The position numbers were made by a program, and so were the translations under genes. From an uncultured bacterium (GTDB lineage: Bacteria > Verrucomicrobiota > Kiritimatiellia > CAIKKV01 > CAITUY01): a stretch of DNA of 37,450 bases. Location of the stretch: assembly GCA_903895695.1 (NCBI GenBank), contig CAITUY010000146.1, positions 1 to 37,450 on the forward strand, read 5' to 3'. The notes under the pieces are model-generated. The model worked only from the letters and a program-made list of their open reading frames with translations. It did not search any database and was not told the DNA's origin. Of this stretch, positions 7,376 through 16,383 are shown piece by piece. Each line of letters opens with the position of its first letter. Position 1 is the first letter of the stretch.

Positions 7376-8556
7376 CGGGCGGGAGTGATGCCGGTCAGGC
7401 GCTTGAAGTGCTTGATGAAGTAACTCTGATCGTTGAAGCCCACTTCGTAGGCAATCTCCGTACACGGCTTATCGGTCTGTTCCAGGAGGTTGCGCGCGTT
7501 CTGTACCCGGGCGTGGGTGATGATCTGTACGATCGTCTTGCCCGTGTGCGCCTTGACCAGGTGTGCCAATCGGTACGAACTCAGGCCGATTTCATCGGCT
7601 ATATCGCTGAGCTTCATTGGCTTCATGTAGTGTTGCGTGATGTAGTCCAGCGCCTTGCTGACGTGGGTGTTGGACCGGTTAAAACCGTGCAGGTAGATGC
7701 CCTCGATGAAATCGTTCAGCGCATCCGTCAGCACGCGCGAGAGTTCCTCGAACTCGGCGGCGTGAATGATGCGCTCCATCCAGCGGTGGTTGCGTTCGAT
7801 GAGGGACTCCATGACAGGGCTGTCTTCCACGGCGGCACGCGTCAGGTAGCCCATCATCTCGATGGCGCGGGCGCGCAGCACGACCAGTTTGGGCGACGTC
7901 AGATACATGGCCCCGAGCATCTCATTCAGCACGCGCCGGGCGCCGGCCTGATCGCCCGCCCGGATGTGGGAGAGCAGGATACGCTCCTTCTCGAACGGGT
8001 AGGCGGGCGCATGGCCGTGTCGCTTCTGGTCCTCGATGGCTTCGGCGATCTGGCGCTGCTGGAGCACTCGCAGGCGATTGTCGTCCATCTGTACCGGTTT
8101 CCAGCCGCTCACCTGATAGAAGGTACGCTGCAGGGTTTCCGCGACTTCACGGAGGCGGACGGCGGTCAGCAGGGGCCGGGCCGCCGCGTAATCGCGGGCG
8201 GCTTCGGGAGAGAGGCCCAGGGCGAGCAGGTCATGCACGCAATCCTCAGGGGACGGTGGGTCTTCGGCCGGAAAGGCTGCGCCTCCAATCAGCGCGCCAT
8301 GGGTGATGCGACGATCCTCCAACGCCACGATCCAACTGGTCAGGCGCGGAACAATGTTGAAGAAGTACGGCTCCCCGAGGTTGATGCTCTCGTGGAGCGC
8401 GTAGGTGCGCAGACGGCGGGTCTTGGCGCTGGCACTCAGCGGGTCGGCGGTCGCATCCGTGCGACCCGCCAGGTCCATAAAGAACGGCCGGATTCCCGTC
8501 TCGCGAAAGGTGATCCGGCCGACATCCGTCAGGATGCGCTTGGACAGGACGGACAT
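7327..8556 (-). CDS. AraC-family transcriptional regulator with PocR-like sensor domain
   Basis: A 409-residue regulator. The C-terminal 100 residues form a complete double helix-turn-helix AraC domain (LSDIADEIGLSSYRLAHLVK for the first recognition helix; AYEVGFNDQSYFIKHFKRLTG for the second, ending GITPARYRR). The N-terminal portion has the layout of PocR ligand-binding regulators: a sensor domain up to about residue 170, then ARPLLTAVRLREVAETLQ, and a connecting helical region. The cysteines often seen in PocR sensors are absent, so the ligand may differ. It lies 16 bases downstream of the isomerase gene in the same orientation, suggesting joint transcription. PocR of Salmonella controls cobalamin/propanediol genes, so proximity to a corrinoid gene is suggestive only. 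Confidence 0.8.
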   Translation of the reverse strand: MSVLSKRILTDVGRITFRETGIRPFFMDLAGRTDATADPLSASAKTRRLRTYALHESINLGEPYFFNIVPRLTSWIVALEDRRITHGALIGGAAFPAEDPPSPEDCVHDLLALGLSPEAARDYAAARPLLTAVRLREVAETLQRTFYQVSGWKPVQMDDNRLRVLQQRQIAEAIEDQKRHGHAPAYPFEKERILLSHIRAGDQAGARRVLNEMLGAMYLTSPKLVVLRARAIEMMGYLTRAAVEDSPVMESLIERNHRWMERIIHAAEFEELSRVLTDALNDFIEGIYLHGFNRSNTHVSKALDYITQHYMKPMKLSDIADEIGLSSYRLAHLVKAHTGKTIVQIITHARVQNARNLLEQTDKPCTEIAYEVGFNDQSYFIKHFKRLTGITPARYRRTRVVRSRDEIGS

Positions 8557-8572
8557 GCGTCCGGGCCCGGCC

Positions 8573-9334
8573 TCAGGCGGGCTTGTTGCCGGCCGCGAGT
8601 TTGGTTCGCACCAGGTAGCGGTAGCTGTCGGCGACCGCCTGAAGCATGTCTGTCGCGCAGGCGTCCAGTTCGACGATGAGCCAACGCAGCACCTTCTCGT
8701 CCGCGGCGGCTACGCAGTCCGGTATGTTCACCTTCCCCGTGCCCACCGCAGTCATCGGCTGGTCCTTGACGAGGGGCCCGTCTTTGACATGCATGAGGAC
8801 AGTGCGTTTCGCGTTCTTCCGTATTTCGGTGGGGGCATCGCATTTCCCGAAGTTCGAAACCCAGTAGATGTCGAGTTCGCTCTTCAGTAGGGGGCACCGA
8901 TCCATGAGGATGTCATAGGCGATCCGGCCCTCGACCTTGTCAAACTCCCAGAAGTGATTGTGCAGGGCCACCGTGATGCCGGCCTTGGCCAGGGTGTTCG
9001 TGATGAAGTTGGCCGTGTCCGCCGTGGCCTTGATGGCATCCAGCGTCTTGAAGTCATCCGGACCAAAGCCGGTGACGACGGTATCCGTGCCGAGACCCTT
9101 GGCCACGTCGATCACTTCGGCCAGGTTGTCGCGATTGGGCCATGGCCCGTGGTTGGACGAGACCACCATGCCCAAATCCTCCACGATTTTCCGGGCTTCG
9201 GCGGGCTTCAGGCCGTACAGCCCGGCCGGCTCGACACCCTTGAATCCGATGGATGCCACATTCTTCAGGACGCCCACAAAGTCTTGTTTCGACTCCTCCC
9301 GTAGGGAGTACAATTGCACGCTGATCGGTTTCAC
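8573..9334 (-). CDS. Sugar phosphate isomerase/epimerase family (xylose isomerase-like TIM barrel)
   Basis: A 253-residue TIM-barrel protein of the AP endonuclease 2/IolE-type superfamily. It opens with KPISVQLYSLREE, typical of these enzymes, and shows the expected metal-binding positions: an early glutamate in GVEPAGL, then LHNHFWEF, SELDIYW, LMHVKDG and a late WLIVELD glutamate. Substrate cannot be read from sequence; homologues act on keto-sugars or inositol derivatives, and many are uncharacterised. The start is set at the GTG at 9334 because TTAGGAGA lies seven bases upstream and the fold begins there; longer in-frame extensions add no recognisable sequence. It is divergent from the corrinoid protein gene and probably co-transcribed with the AraC regulator. 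Confidence 0.8.
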   Translation of the reverse strand: MKPISVQLYSLREESKQDFVGVLKNVASIGFKGVEPAGLYGLKPAEARKIVEDLGMVVSSNHGPWPNRDNLAEVIDVAKGLGTDTVVTGFGPDDFKTLDAIKATADTANFITNTLAKAGITVALHNHFWEFDKVEGRIAYDILMDRCPLLKSELDIYWVSNFGKCDAPTEIRKNAKRTVLMHVKDGPLVKDQPMTAVGTGKVNIPDCVAAADEKVLRWLIVELDACATDMLQAVADSYRYLVRTKLAAGNKPA

Positions 9335-9573
9335 TCGCGATCTCCTAATAAGGGTTTGCTGCGGCAATATCGTCGGTTTTAGGGTGTCCGTCAAGGGTAT
9401 TGCCGACACGGTGCGGGCGTTGTCCTTGGGCATCTTTTCGGCCAGGTACAGCAAGATCGTCGTATAAATGAGCCGGAACCATCTATTTTGGGACCGCTTG
9501 CGCCGCTATAGTGCGTACCGTTTTAGGCAGGATTCCGGGCTGATCCCGGCAACACGATAAGGAGTCGACGAGC

Positions 9574-10209
9574 ATGAGTGCAATTCTTGAGCAGATCAAA
9601 GAGAACCTGATGAAGGGCAAGGCGAACGACGTCAAGGCGCTGGTAACCCAGGCGTTGAAGGAGAAGGTCGGCGCCGCGGATATTCTCAACAAGGGCTTGC
9701 TGGCCGGGATGGGGTTGATCGGCGAGCGGTTCAAGAAGAACGAAGTGTACGTTCCCGAAGTGCTCATCGCTGCGCGGGCGATGAAAGCAGGCATGGAGAT
9801 TCTCAAGCCGGCTTTGGCTGACGCCAAGGTTCAGCCGCGGGGTGTCGTCGTGATCGGCACGGTGAAAGGTGACTTGCACGATATCGGCAAGAACCTGGTG
9901 GGCATGATGCTGGAAGGCGGCGGTTTCAAGGTCGTCGACGCGGGCATCAATGTCGACGCCGCGAAGTTTGTGGACCTGTGCCGCCAGAATAACGCGACCG
10001 TGATCGGCGCCTCGGCGCTGCTCACGACGACGATGACGAACATGAAGGAAATCGTCGATACCGTGAAGAAGTCCGACCTCGCCGGCAAGGTGAAGGTGAT
10101 GGTCGGCGGTGCCCCGGTGACGCAGGCGTTCTGCGATGAAATCGGCGCTGACGGCTATGCGCCGGACGCGGCGTCGGCGGCGGACCTCGCGAAGAAACTC
10201 GCGAAGTAA
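9574..10209 (+). CDS. Methyl-carrying corrinoid protein (MtbC/MttC-like)
   Basis: A 211-residue cobalamin-binding protein that carries a methyl group on cobalt between a substrate methyltransferase and an acceptor methyltransferase. Residues 1-90 form the helical cap domain; residues 90-210 are the Rossmann-like B12 domain with GDLHDIGKN (D100, H102, G105; the histidine is the lower cobalt ligand), GASALLTTT near 145 and the GGAPV loop near 178. This is the size of stand-alone methylamine/methoxy corrinoid proteins. The start has an AAGGAG Shine-Dalgarno sequence. A TATAGT lies at 9507-9512 but without a convincing -35. The 239 bases between this gene and the divergent isomerase must hold both promoters. 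A strong terminator follows the gene, so it may be expressed more than its neighbour. Confidence 0.9.
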   Translation: MSAILEQIKENLMKGKANDVKALVTQALKEKVGAADILNKGLLAGMGLIGERFKKNEVYVPEVLIAARAMKAGMEILKPALADAKVQPRGVVVIGTVKGDLHDIGKNLVGMMLEGGGFKVVDAGINVDAAKFVDLCRQNNATVIGASALLTTTMTNMKEIVDTVKKSDLAGKVKVMVGGAPVTQAFCDEIGADGYAPDAASAADLAKKLAK

Positions 10210-10233
10210 GCGCCCGCTTGAGAATGACGCGAA

Positions 10234-10261
10234 GGCGGGGCGGGAACGCCCCGCCTTTTTT
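10234..10261 (+). terminator. Rho-independent terminator after the corrinoid gene
   Basis: A perfect 9-bp stem GGCGGGGCG / CGCCCCGCC with a GGAA tetraloop, followed by six T. It sits 24 bases after the corrinoid stop codon. It may be a partial terminator that sets corrinoid protein above the downstream enzymes. Confidence 0.9.
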
Positions 10262-10320
10262 GTGTCCGACTCCGGCGCACGACTGCAGCGGTTGCGCGGA
10301 ATCCTGAAGAAGGGACGACG

Positions 10321-11346
10321 ATGAACAAGACCCTGATCGTGGTGGGCGAAAACATCCATTGTACGCGCATCTACAAGGTGGGGGGCAGCTTCGTCAAGAC
10401 GCTCGATAACGGCGCGGCCGCGATCGTCTACGGCGGCCAGGCCGCCCCACGCCTCCTTCCGGTGCCGTCGGTGTTCGTGCAGGGCGCCGACTGGGCGGCC
10501 GGCAAAGTGAAGCACTGCGCCGTGGCGATCTGGCAGGGATTCTACGGGGACGCGGCCGCCAAGGCGGCCGCTATCGACTACCTTCAGTATCTGGCGCAGC
10601 GCCAGGAAGCGGCCGGGGCCGCCTACCTCGACGTAAACGTTGACGAGTTCAGCACCGATGTCGAGGAACGCTGCCGCGCCATCGCGTGGGTCGCCAGCGT
10701 CGTCCAGTCCAAGAGCCGGTTGCCGCTCAGTATCGACTCGTCCAACACGGCCATTCTCAAGGCCGGCCTGGCCGCCTGCGACAAGGCCCGCGGCGCTGCC
10801 ATGGTCAACTCCGTTTCCCTTGAACGCGTGGAGGCGATCGGCGTGGCCGCGCACTTCAGGGCTGTGGTCATTGCTTCGGCCGCAGGCGAGAAGGATCTGC
10901 CGTCGAACACCGAGCAGCGACTCGACAACATCGGCCGCCTGATGCCGTTGCTTGAGTCGGCCGGCCTGCGCGGCGGCGCCATCTATATCGATCCGCTGGT
11001 CTTCCCGATCGCCACGGATTCCAACAATGCTTCATCTTTTCTGGAGGCCGTCAGGGCGCTTCGTGCCCGCTTCGGGGCCGAGATTCACATTTCCGGCGGA
11101 CTGAGCAACGTCTCGTTCGGCATGCCCAGTCGCAAGTTGATCAACCAGGTCTTCACCTGGATGGCGCTCGAGGCCGGCGCTGACAGCGGCATCGTCGACC
11201 CGCTGCAGATTAACGGCAAGGCACTGGCGGCTCTGGACCCGATGACGGAACCGTTCAAGCTGGCCCGGGCGCTGCTCACGGGCGAAGACCTGTTTGGCGC
11301 CGAGTTCATCACGGCGCACCGTGAAGGCCGATTGGGCGGCGACTAG
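10321..11346 (+). CDS. Pterin-binding methyltransferase (methyl-THF:corrinoid type)
   Basis: A 341-residue TIM-barrel protein of the dihydropteroate synthase/AcsE/MtgA superfamily. Diagnostic stretches are VGENIHCTRIYK at the N-terminus, AAYLDVNVDEFS (the acidic pterin-contacting strand), LPLSIDSSNTAILKAGL near residue 137, GAAMVNSVS, and HISGGLSNVSFGMPSRKLIN near residue 258, which is the typical GGxSNxSfGlPxR signature. These enzymes move a methyl group between a cobalamin protein and tetrahydrofolate; the corrinoid gene immediately upstream is the expected partner. Compared with AcsE (about 260 residues) it is longer, with an insert near residues 35-80. A GAAGGGACG ribosome-binding site precedes the ATG. 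Direction of methyl flow in the cell is not determined by sequence. Confidence 0.88.
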   Translation: MNKTLIVVGENIHCTRIYKVGGSFVKTLDNGAAAIVYGGQAAPRLLPVPSVFVQGADWAAGKVKHCAVAIWQGFYGDAAAKAAAIDYLQYLAQRQEAAGAAYLDVNVDEFSTDVEERCRAIAWVASVVQSKSRLPLSIDSSNTAILKAGLAACDKARGAAMVNSVSLERVEAIGVAAHFRAVVIASAAGEKDLPSNTEQRLDNIGRLMPLLESAGLRGGAIYIDPLVFPIATDSNNASSFLEAVRALRARFGAEIHISGGLSNVSFGMPSRKLINQVFTWMALEAGADSGIVDPLQINGKALAALDPMTEPFKLARALLTGEDLFGAEFITAHREGRLGGD

Positions 11347-11385
11347 CCCCGGCCTGCCACGACCCTTGTCACGAGGAAGCCTACA

Positions 11386-13164
11386 ATGAGCACATTGCGA
11401 CCGTCCCTGGACCCGCGCACCATGAAGGACTGGCAGATCGCCGAGGCTGCCGAGCCGTTCATGAAGCCGATCGCCCAGCTCGCCGCCGAGCTCGGGTTGG
11501 CCGAGAGCGAGATCATTCCCATGGGGCGGCATCTTGCCAAGATCGACCAGCGCCTCGTAATGAACCGCATCCGCGCGCAGCCGGCCGGCAAGTATATCGA
11601 CGTGACCGCCATCACGCCCACGCCGCTGGGCGAGGGCAAGACCACAACCACCATCGGCCTGGTCGAGGGCCTGGGCGCGCTCGGTAAGCGCGTCACGGGA
11701 GCCATACGCCAGCCGAGCGGGGGACCCACGTTCAATATCAAGGGGTCGGCCGCGGGCGGCGGGCTTGCCCAGTGCATCCCGCTGGCGCCCTTTTCGATCC
11801 GCATGACGGGCGACATCGACTCGATCACCAATGCCCACAATCTGGCCATGGTGGCGCTCACCTCCCGGATGCAGCACGAGCGCAATTACGACGATGCGCG
11901 GCTGGCCCGGACGGGCATCCGGCGGCTGAACGTCGACCCGAAACGCGTCACGACCAAGTGGTGCATCGATTTTTGCGCCCAGAGTCTGCGCAATATCATC
12001 ATCGGCCGCGGCGGCAAGATGGACGGGTATGAGATGGAGTCCGGCTTCCAGATTTCCGTCGGCAGCGAGGTCATGGCAATTTTAGCGGTGTCGAAGGATC
12101 TGAAGGACTTGCGTGAGCGCATGGGCCGGATGGTCCTGGCCTACGACACGAACGGCGGCGAAGTGACGACCGCCGATCTTAAGGTCGATGGCGCCATGAC
12201 TGCCTGGCTTGTCGATGCAATCAACCCCACGCTGCTGCAAACCGTCGAGGGCCAGCCGGTGTTCGTCCACGCCGGTCCGTTCGCCAATATCGCCATCGGC
12301 CAGAGCTCGATCATTGCGGACGAGATCGGCACGCGGCTGTCCGAGTACCACGTGACCGAGAGCGGTTTCGCGGCCGACATCGGGTTCGAAAAATTCTGGA
12401 ACTTGAAGTGCCGCTACTCGGGCCTGACGCCCAGCGCGGTGGTCGTGGTCGCCACCGTTCGCGCGCTGAAAATGCATGGCGGCGGCCCCGCCGTCAAACC
12501 CGGCGCCAAGCTCGACGAGGCCTACACCCGGGAGAACCTCGGCCTGCTCGAGAAGGGCTGCGACAACCTGGTGGCGCACATCGAGATCGTGAAGAAGAGC
12601 GGGGTGCGGCCCGTGGTGTGCCTGAACAGCTTCCATACCGATACCCCCGCCGAGGTGCAACTCGTGAGGCGGCTTGCGGAGCGGCATGGCGCGTATGTGG
12701 CATTCTCCCAGCACTGGCTGAAGGGCGGCGAAGGCGCGCGCGAACTGGCCGAGGCCGTGATGGCGGCCTCGAACGAAAAGCACGCGTTCAAGTTCCTCTA
12801 CGAGCTGGACACGCCGTTGCGGCAACGCATTGACCTGATCGCCCGGGAGATCTACGGAGCCGACGGCGTCAGCTACACGGACGAAGCCCTGCGCAAGGCG
12901 AAGCAGTTCGAAGCTGATCCGGCCACCGCGCGGCTGGGTACCTGCATGGTAAAGACCCACCTCAGCCTTTCGCACGACCCGGACGTGAAAGGCCGTCCTC
13001 GCGGGTGGACGCTGCCGATCCGGGATATACTGGTTTACCGCGGCGCCGGCTTCGTCGTGCCGGTTTCCGGTGATATCAAGCTGATGCCTGGAACGGCCTC
13101 GGAACCGGCCTTTATGAACATCGACGTGGATGTCGAGACCGGGCGTGTGCGCGGGCTCTTCTGA
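11386..13164 (+). CDS. fhs: Formate-tetrahydrofolate ligase
   Basis: Activates formate with ATP and THF to 10-formyl-THF, or runs in reverse to make ATP. The 592-residue protein is slightly longer than the usual 555-560, with an N-terminal addition. It shows the P-loop [12 protein letters not shown] (residues 77-88), [15 protein letters not shown], the conserved LTGDIxxI-like segment here as [31 protein letters not shown], and a C-terminal [12 protein letters not shown] that is nearly invariant in the family. It is located between the methyltransferase and methylene-THF reductase genes, so it belongs to a complete methyl-to-formate folate branch. GAGG lies ten bases before the ATG. Confidence 0.97.
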   Translation: MSTLRPSLDPRTMKDWQIAEAAEPFMKPIAQLAAELGLAESEIIPMGRHLAKIDQRLVMNRIRAQPAGKYIDVTAITPTPLGEGKTTTTIGLVEGLGALGKRVTGAIRQPSGGPTFNIKGSAAGGGLAQCIPLAPFSIRMTGDIDSITNAHNLAMVALTSRMQHERNYDDARLARTGIRRLNVDPKRVTTKWCIDFCAQSLRNIIIGRGGKMDGYEMESGFQISVGSEVMAILAVSKDLKDLRERMGRMVLAYDTNGGEVTTADLKVDGAMTAWLVDAINPTLLQTVEGQPVFVHAGPFANIAIGQSSIIADEIGTRLSEYHVTESGFAADIGFEKFWNLKCRYSGLTPSAVVVVATVRALKMHGGGPAVKPGAKLDEAYTRENLGLLEKGCDNLVAHIEIVKKSGVRPVVCLNSFHTDTPAEVQLVRRLAERHGAYVAFSQHWLKGGEGARELAEAVMAASNEKHAFKFLYELDTPLRQRIDLIAREIYGADGVSYTDEALRKAKQFEADPATARLGTCMVKTHLSLSHDPDVKGRPRGWTLPIRDILVYRGAGFVVPVSGDIKLMPGTASEPAFMNIDVDVETGRVRGLF

Positions 13165-13194
13165 GACCTGGAATGACGCGGGAGGGTGACGATC

Positions 13195-13989
13195 ATGCCG
13201 GTCAAACACGATATCGAAAACAAGGTCTACCACGTTGAAGTGTTGACCCCGAAACAGAGCACGGAAGACCTGGATGGCGACCTGAAGAAGTTTTCTGAAA
13301 AGTACACTCAGGTCATTGAGGCCGGGTACGTGGCGTGCATCACGGACAATCCGATGGGACATCTGAGCTTCCAGGCCACGGACATTATCCCCGAACTGGG
13401 CCTGCCGGCGAAGCCGGGCCAGTTGTCCGTCCACCTGAACACCTTTCATACGCGCGACGACTTGCACAAGATCCTCGACACCTGCGCGAGCCTGGGCGTC
13501 AAGGACGTCCTGGTCGTGTCAGGGGACGGCAACGAGCGTCTCCCGAAACTCGCCCCGGCGTCCATCGGCCTGACCTGTAACTCCGTGACTGCCGTGGAAC
13601 TGGTGGCCTATATCCGGAAGACCTACCCGGGCATCTTCTCCCTGGGAGTAGCCTTTAACCCCTACGAGCCCATGGACCACGAGATGGAGAAGCTGCACCG
13701 CAAGATCGACGCCGGCGCAGAATTCATCTGCACGCAGCCGGTCCTCGGCCGTGACGAACGCGTGTTGGGGCTCGTCCCGTTCGGACTGCCGGTCTTCGTC
13801 GAGTGCTGGATGTCGAAGAAACTGCACTTGCTCTCGGAATGCGTTGGCTACACCATCCCCGAAGACACGCCTTACGACCCCATGGGGAACCTGAGGGAGC
13901 TGCAGGGTGTCTACAAGGGGTGTGGTCTATACCTGGCCATGCTGGGAATGAAGACACAGTTTCCCTTGTTGAAGGGGTACTGGACCTGA
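13195..13989 (+). CDS. metF: Methylenetetrahydrofolate reductase family protein
   Basis: A 264-residue TIM-barrel protein related to MetF, which interconverts 5,10-methylene-THF and 5-methyl-THF with a flavin. The N-terminal YHVEVLTPKQ replaces the typical SVEIFPPK and keeps the key glutamate. Later parts are NPMGHLSFQAT, SVHLNTFHTRDDLHKIL, DVLVVSGDG and FICTQPVLGRDERV, matching MetF's folate- and FAD-contacting strands. Many MetF proteins are about 290 residues, so this one is short, and no MetV-type partner gene is present. The ATG at 13195 is preferred over the GTG at 13186 because GGAGGG lies eight bases upstream of the ATG and would overlap the GTG. It follows fhs by 30 bases and precedes folD by 24. 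Confidence 0.8.
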   Translation: MPVKHDIENKVYHVEVLTPKQSTEDLDGDLKKFSEKYTQVIEAGYVACITDNPMGHLSFQATDIIPELGLPAKPGQLSVHLNTFHTRDDLHKILDTCASLGVKDVLVVSGDGNERLPKLAPASIGLTCNSVTAVELVAYIRKTYPGIFSLGVAFNPYEPMDHEMEKLHRKIDAGAEFICTQPVLGRDERVLGLVPFGLPVFVECWMSKKLHLLSECVGYTIPEDTPYDPMGNLRELQGVYKGCGLYLAMLGMKTQFPLLKGYWT

Positions 13990-14013
13990 ACGGCCCGGCT
14001 TGGGAGGCGACAC

Positions 14014-14898
14014 ATGGCGGCCAGCATCATTGACGGGAAGACGATCGCGCAGCAGATCCGGGGCGAACTGACCGGTGAAATCGCGCAACTCAAGGCGAGG
14101 GGAGTGATTCCGGGCCTGGCCGTGGTATTGGTAGGGGACGATCCCGCGTCGCGGTCATACGTCACGGCCAAGGAGAAGGCCTGCCACGAGATCGGCATTT
14201 ATTCCGCCGATCACCGACTGCCGGCCGCCACCTCGCAGGCCGAACTCATGGCCTTGGTGCGTCAACTGAACGGCGATCCGCGGATCCACGGGATCCTGGT
14301 CCAGTTACCATTGCCGAAAGGGCTCGACGAAAGCGCGGTATTGCTGGCCATCGATCCGGACAAGGATATCGACGGCTTCCACCCCATCAACGTGGGGCGA
14401 ATGGTCATTGGCGAGAAGGCGTTCCTGCCGTGCACGCCGCATGGCGTGATCCAGTTGCTCGTCCGGAGCGGCATTCGCATCGATGGCGCGCATGTCGTGG
14501 TTGTCGGCCGGAGCAACATTGTGGGCAAACCGCTGGCCAACCTGCTGCTGCAGAAATCGCCGCACGGTAACGCGACGGTAACCATCTGCCACACGCGCAC
14601 CAAGGATATCGGCCATCATACGCGTCAGGCGGATATTGTCGTCGCGGCGGCGGGCCGCCCGAATACGGTGACGGCCGACATGATCCGTGAGGGGGCGGTG
14701 GTCATCGACGTGGGCGTGAATCGCATCGAAGATGCGTCGAAGAAGCAAGGCTTCCGCCTCGTGGGTGACGTGGATTTCGAGGCCGTGAGGCTCAAGGCCT
14801 CGTTCATCACGCCGGTCCCGGGCGGCGTCGGGCCGATGACCATCACCATGCTGCTTTACAATACCGTCGCATCCGCCCGACGGCATCACGCGGGCTGA
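14014..14898 (+). CDS. folD: Bifunctional methylene-THF dehydrogenase / methenyl-THF cyclohydrolase
   Basis: Oxidises 5,10-methylene-THF to methenyl-THF with NAD(P) and hydrolyses it to 10-formyl-THF. The 294-residue length is standard. Signatures: [12 protein letters not shown] (Tyr and catalytic Lys of the cyclohydrolase site), [10 protein letters not shown] near residue 97, [11 protein letters not shown], the dinucleotide-binding [16 protein letters not shown] near 164-180, and the C-terminal [10 protein letters not shown]. It joins Fhs (formyl-THF) with the MetF-like enzyme (methyl-THF) and supplies formyl-THF to the AICAR transformylase downstream. The ribosome-binding site is GGGAGG. 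Assignment is secure. Confidence 0.97.
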   Translation: MAASIIDGKTIAQQIRGELTGEIAQLKARGVIPGLAVVLVGDDPASRSYVTAKEKACHEIGIYSADHRLPAATSQAELMALVRQLNGDPRIHGILVQLPLPKGLDESAVLLAIDPDKDIDGFHPINVGRMVIGEKAFLPCTPHGVIQLLVRSGIRIDGAHVVVVGRSNIVGKPLANLLLQKSPHGNATVTICHTRTKDIGHHTRQADIVVAAAGRPNTVTADMIREGAVVIDVGVNRIEDASKKQGFRLVGDVDFEAVRLKASFITPVPGGVGPMTITMLLYNTVASARRHHAG

Positions 14899-14940
14899 CG
14901 GAGCCGGTGTCCGTCTTCCCCGGTCCGTGCGCACTTTGGG

Positions 14941-14969
14941 TTGTTTCCCGATTCCCCCTGCGCTAACCT
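14941..14969 (+). promoter_or_regulatory. Possible promoter in front of the AICAR transformylase gene
   Basis: TTGTTT (14941-14946), 17 bases, TAACCT (14964-14969) in the 138-base gap between folD and the transformylase gene. The match to consensus is modest and read-through from folD is equally possible. Confidence 0.3.
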
Positions 14970-15036
14970 TGCTCCCATTGCAGCGGACAGCTTGCCGGGG
15001 TGGTCCCGGTCAGCGGCTCCCCGCCCAGGAGGCTTC

Positions 15037-16293
15037 ATGGCAACGCAGGATTTCAAGTCCGCTTACCGGACCATCATGGACGATCATTTCACTCCCCGCC
15101 TGGAGATCAGTTTCGTCGAGGAGGACGGACGGCGGCAGACACTGGCGTACGAAAAGACGGCGTGGGTGATCGACAACGAGCGCAAAGGATTGCGGTATGG
15201 CGAGAACCCCGGCCAGGAAGCCGCGTTGTACCGGCTCGTGGGCGGGAACCTGACGCTGGGCGACGTATCTTTCGTCCAGCCCGGCCGGCACCTGGCCTCG
15301 GACGTCGAGCTGCTGCAGTCGGGGAAGCATCCTGGAAAGACGAACATCACGGATGCCGACAATGCCCTCAACATCCTGAGGTATCTGGTTGAGTCGCCCT
15401 GCGCCGCGATCGTCAAGCACAACAACCCGTGCGGCGTGGCCAAGGCGGCCTCCCTGGCCGAGGCCTACGAGAAGGCCAACCGGGCTGACCGCGTGGCGGC
15501 CTTTGGCGGCGCGATCGCGCTGAATCGCGAGGTCGATCTCGATACGGCCCAACTCATTGTCCAGAACTATGCGGAGGTCGTGGTGGCCCCGGAGTTCGGG
15601 CCTGGCGTGATGGACGTGTTCAGCCGGAAGAAGAACCTGCGCGTCATGCGCATTGGCAACATGGGGCGCCTGCAGTCGTTTGCCGGCCAGGTCGTGGTCG
15701 ACTTCAAGTCGCTCGTGGACGGGGGCCTCATTCTTCAGACGTCTTTCGTCCCGAAGACGCGTTCGGCCGCTGACGTGGTTCCGGCCCAGACGACCTGCAA
15801 GGGCAAGGAGTACAGGATTGCGCGTCTGCCGACGCCTCATGAGCTCGATGACTTGATTTTCGGTTGGCTGGTGGAGTGCGGGGTCACCAGCAACTCGGTG
15901 CTCTACGTCAAGGAGGGCGTGACGGTCAGCATTGGCGCGGGCGGCCAGGACCGCGTGGGGATGGCCCAGTATGCCCGGGACAAGGCCTACCGTAACCTCG
16001 CCGACCGAATCTGCTGGGAGCGCCACGGCATGCCCTACAACACGTTGGAGGATGCCGGCAAGCGGTCTGCCATCGACGAGGAGACGGCGGCGGCAAAGGG
16101 GGGGCTGGTTGGGGCAGGCATGGTCTCGGACGCCTTCTTCCCGTTCCGCGATGGCGTTGAAGTGGGCCTTCGCGAAGGCATTACGGCCGTTATCCAGCCG
16201 GGTGGTTCGGACCGCGACTTTGAGGTGATTGAAGCCTGTAATCTGGCCGGCGCGGCCATGGTGTTCACCGGACAACGGTGCTTCAAGCATTAG
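15037..16293 (+). CDS. purH: Stand-alone AICAR transformylase (PurH C-terminal domain type)
   Basis: Transfers the formyl group of 10-formyl-THF to AICAR in the penultimate step of IMP synthesis. The 418 residues align with the transformylase half of PurH: LRYGENPGQEAALY (52-65), the catalytic AIVKHNNPCGVA with K127 and H128, FGGAIALNREVDL, and the C-terminal GLREGITAVIQPGGS. The N-terminal IMP cyclohydrolase (MGS-like) domain of ordinary bifunctional PurH, about 190 residues, is absent and no cyclohydrolase gene is in the window. The start at 15037 has AGGAGG four bases upstream; in-frame extension to 14941 adds only non-conserved sequence. Its position after fhs-metF-folD ties it to the same folate pool. 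A strong terminator follows. Confidence 0.9.
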   Translation: MATQDFKSAYRTIMDDHFTPRLEISFVEEDGRRQTLAYEKTAWVIDNERKGLRYGENPGQEAALYRLVGGNLTLGDVSFVQPGRHLASDVELLQSGKHPGKTNITDADNALNILRYLVESPCAAIVKHNNPCGVAKAASLAEAYEKANRADRVAAFGGAIALNREVDLDTAQLIVQNYAEVVVAPEFGPGVMDVFSRKKNLRVMRIGNMGRLQSFAGQVVVDFKSLVDGGLILQTSFVPKTRSAADVVPAQTTCKGKEYRIARLPTPHELDDLIFGWLVECGVTSNSVLYVKEGVTVSIGAGGQDRVGMAQYARDKAYRNLADRICWERHGMPYNTLEDAGKRSAIDEETAAAKGGLVGAGMVSDAFFPFRDGVEVGLREGITAVIQPGGSDRDFEVIEACNLAGAAMVFTGQRCFKH

Positions 16294-16326
16294 CGGCGCG
16301 GGGCGATAGGCGAGGTTCGCGACGGC

Positions 16327-16365
16327 AAAAAGAAGAGCCGCCTTTTGGGGCGGCTCTTCTTTTTT
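16327..16365. terminator. Bidirectional rho-independent terminator
   Basis: A 16-bp stem (AAAAAGAAGAGCCGCC paired with GGCGGCTCTTCTTTTT) and a six-base loop TTTTGG. It has A-tracts on one side and T-tracts on the other, so it can stop both the plus-strand transformylase transcript and the convergent minus-strand secreted-protein gene. Confidence 0.92.
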
Positions 16366-16383
16366 CGTCTATGTATTCTGACG

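Noticed and set aside
6943..8679. 578-codon plus-strand open frame
   Set aside because: Overlaps the methyltransferase in another frame and is antisense to the AraC regulator; composition is arginine/alanine noise.
9523..10854. 443-codon minus-strand open frame
   Set aside because: Antisense to the corrinoid and methyltransferase genes.
12082..13467. 461-codon minus-strand open frame
   Set aside because: Antisense to fhs and the MetF-like gene; no domain.
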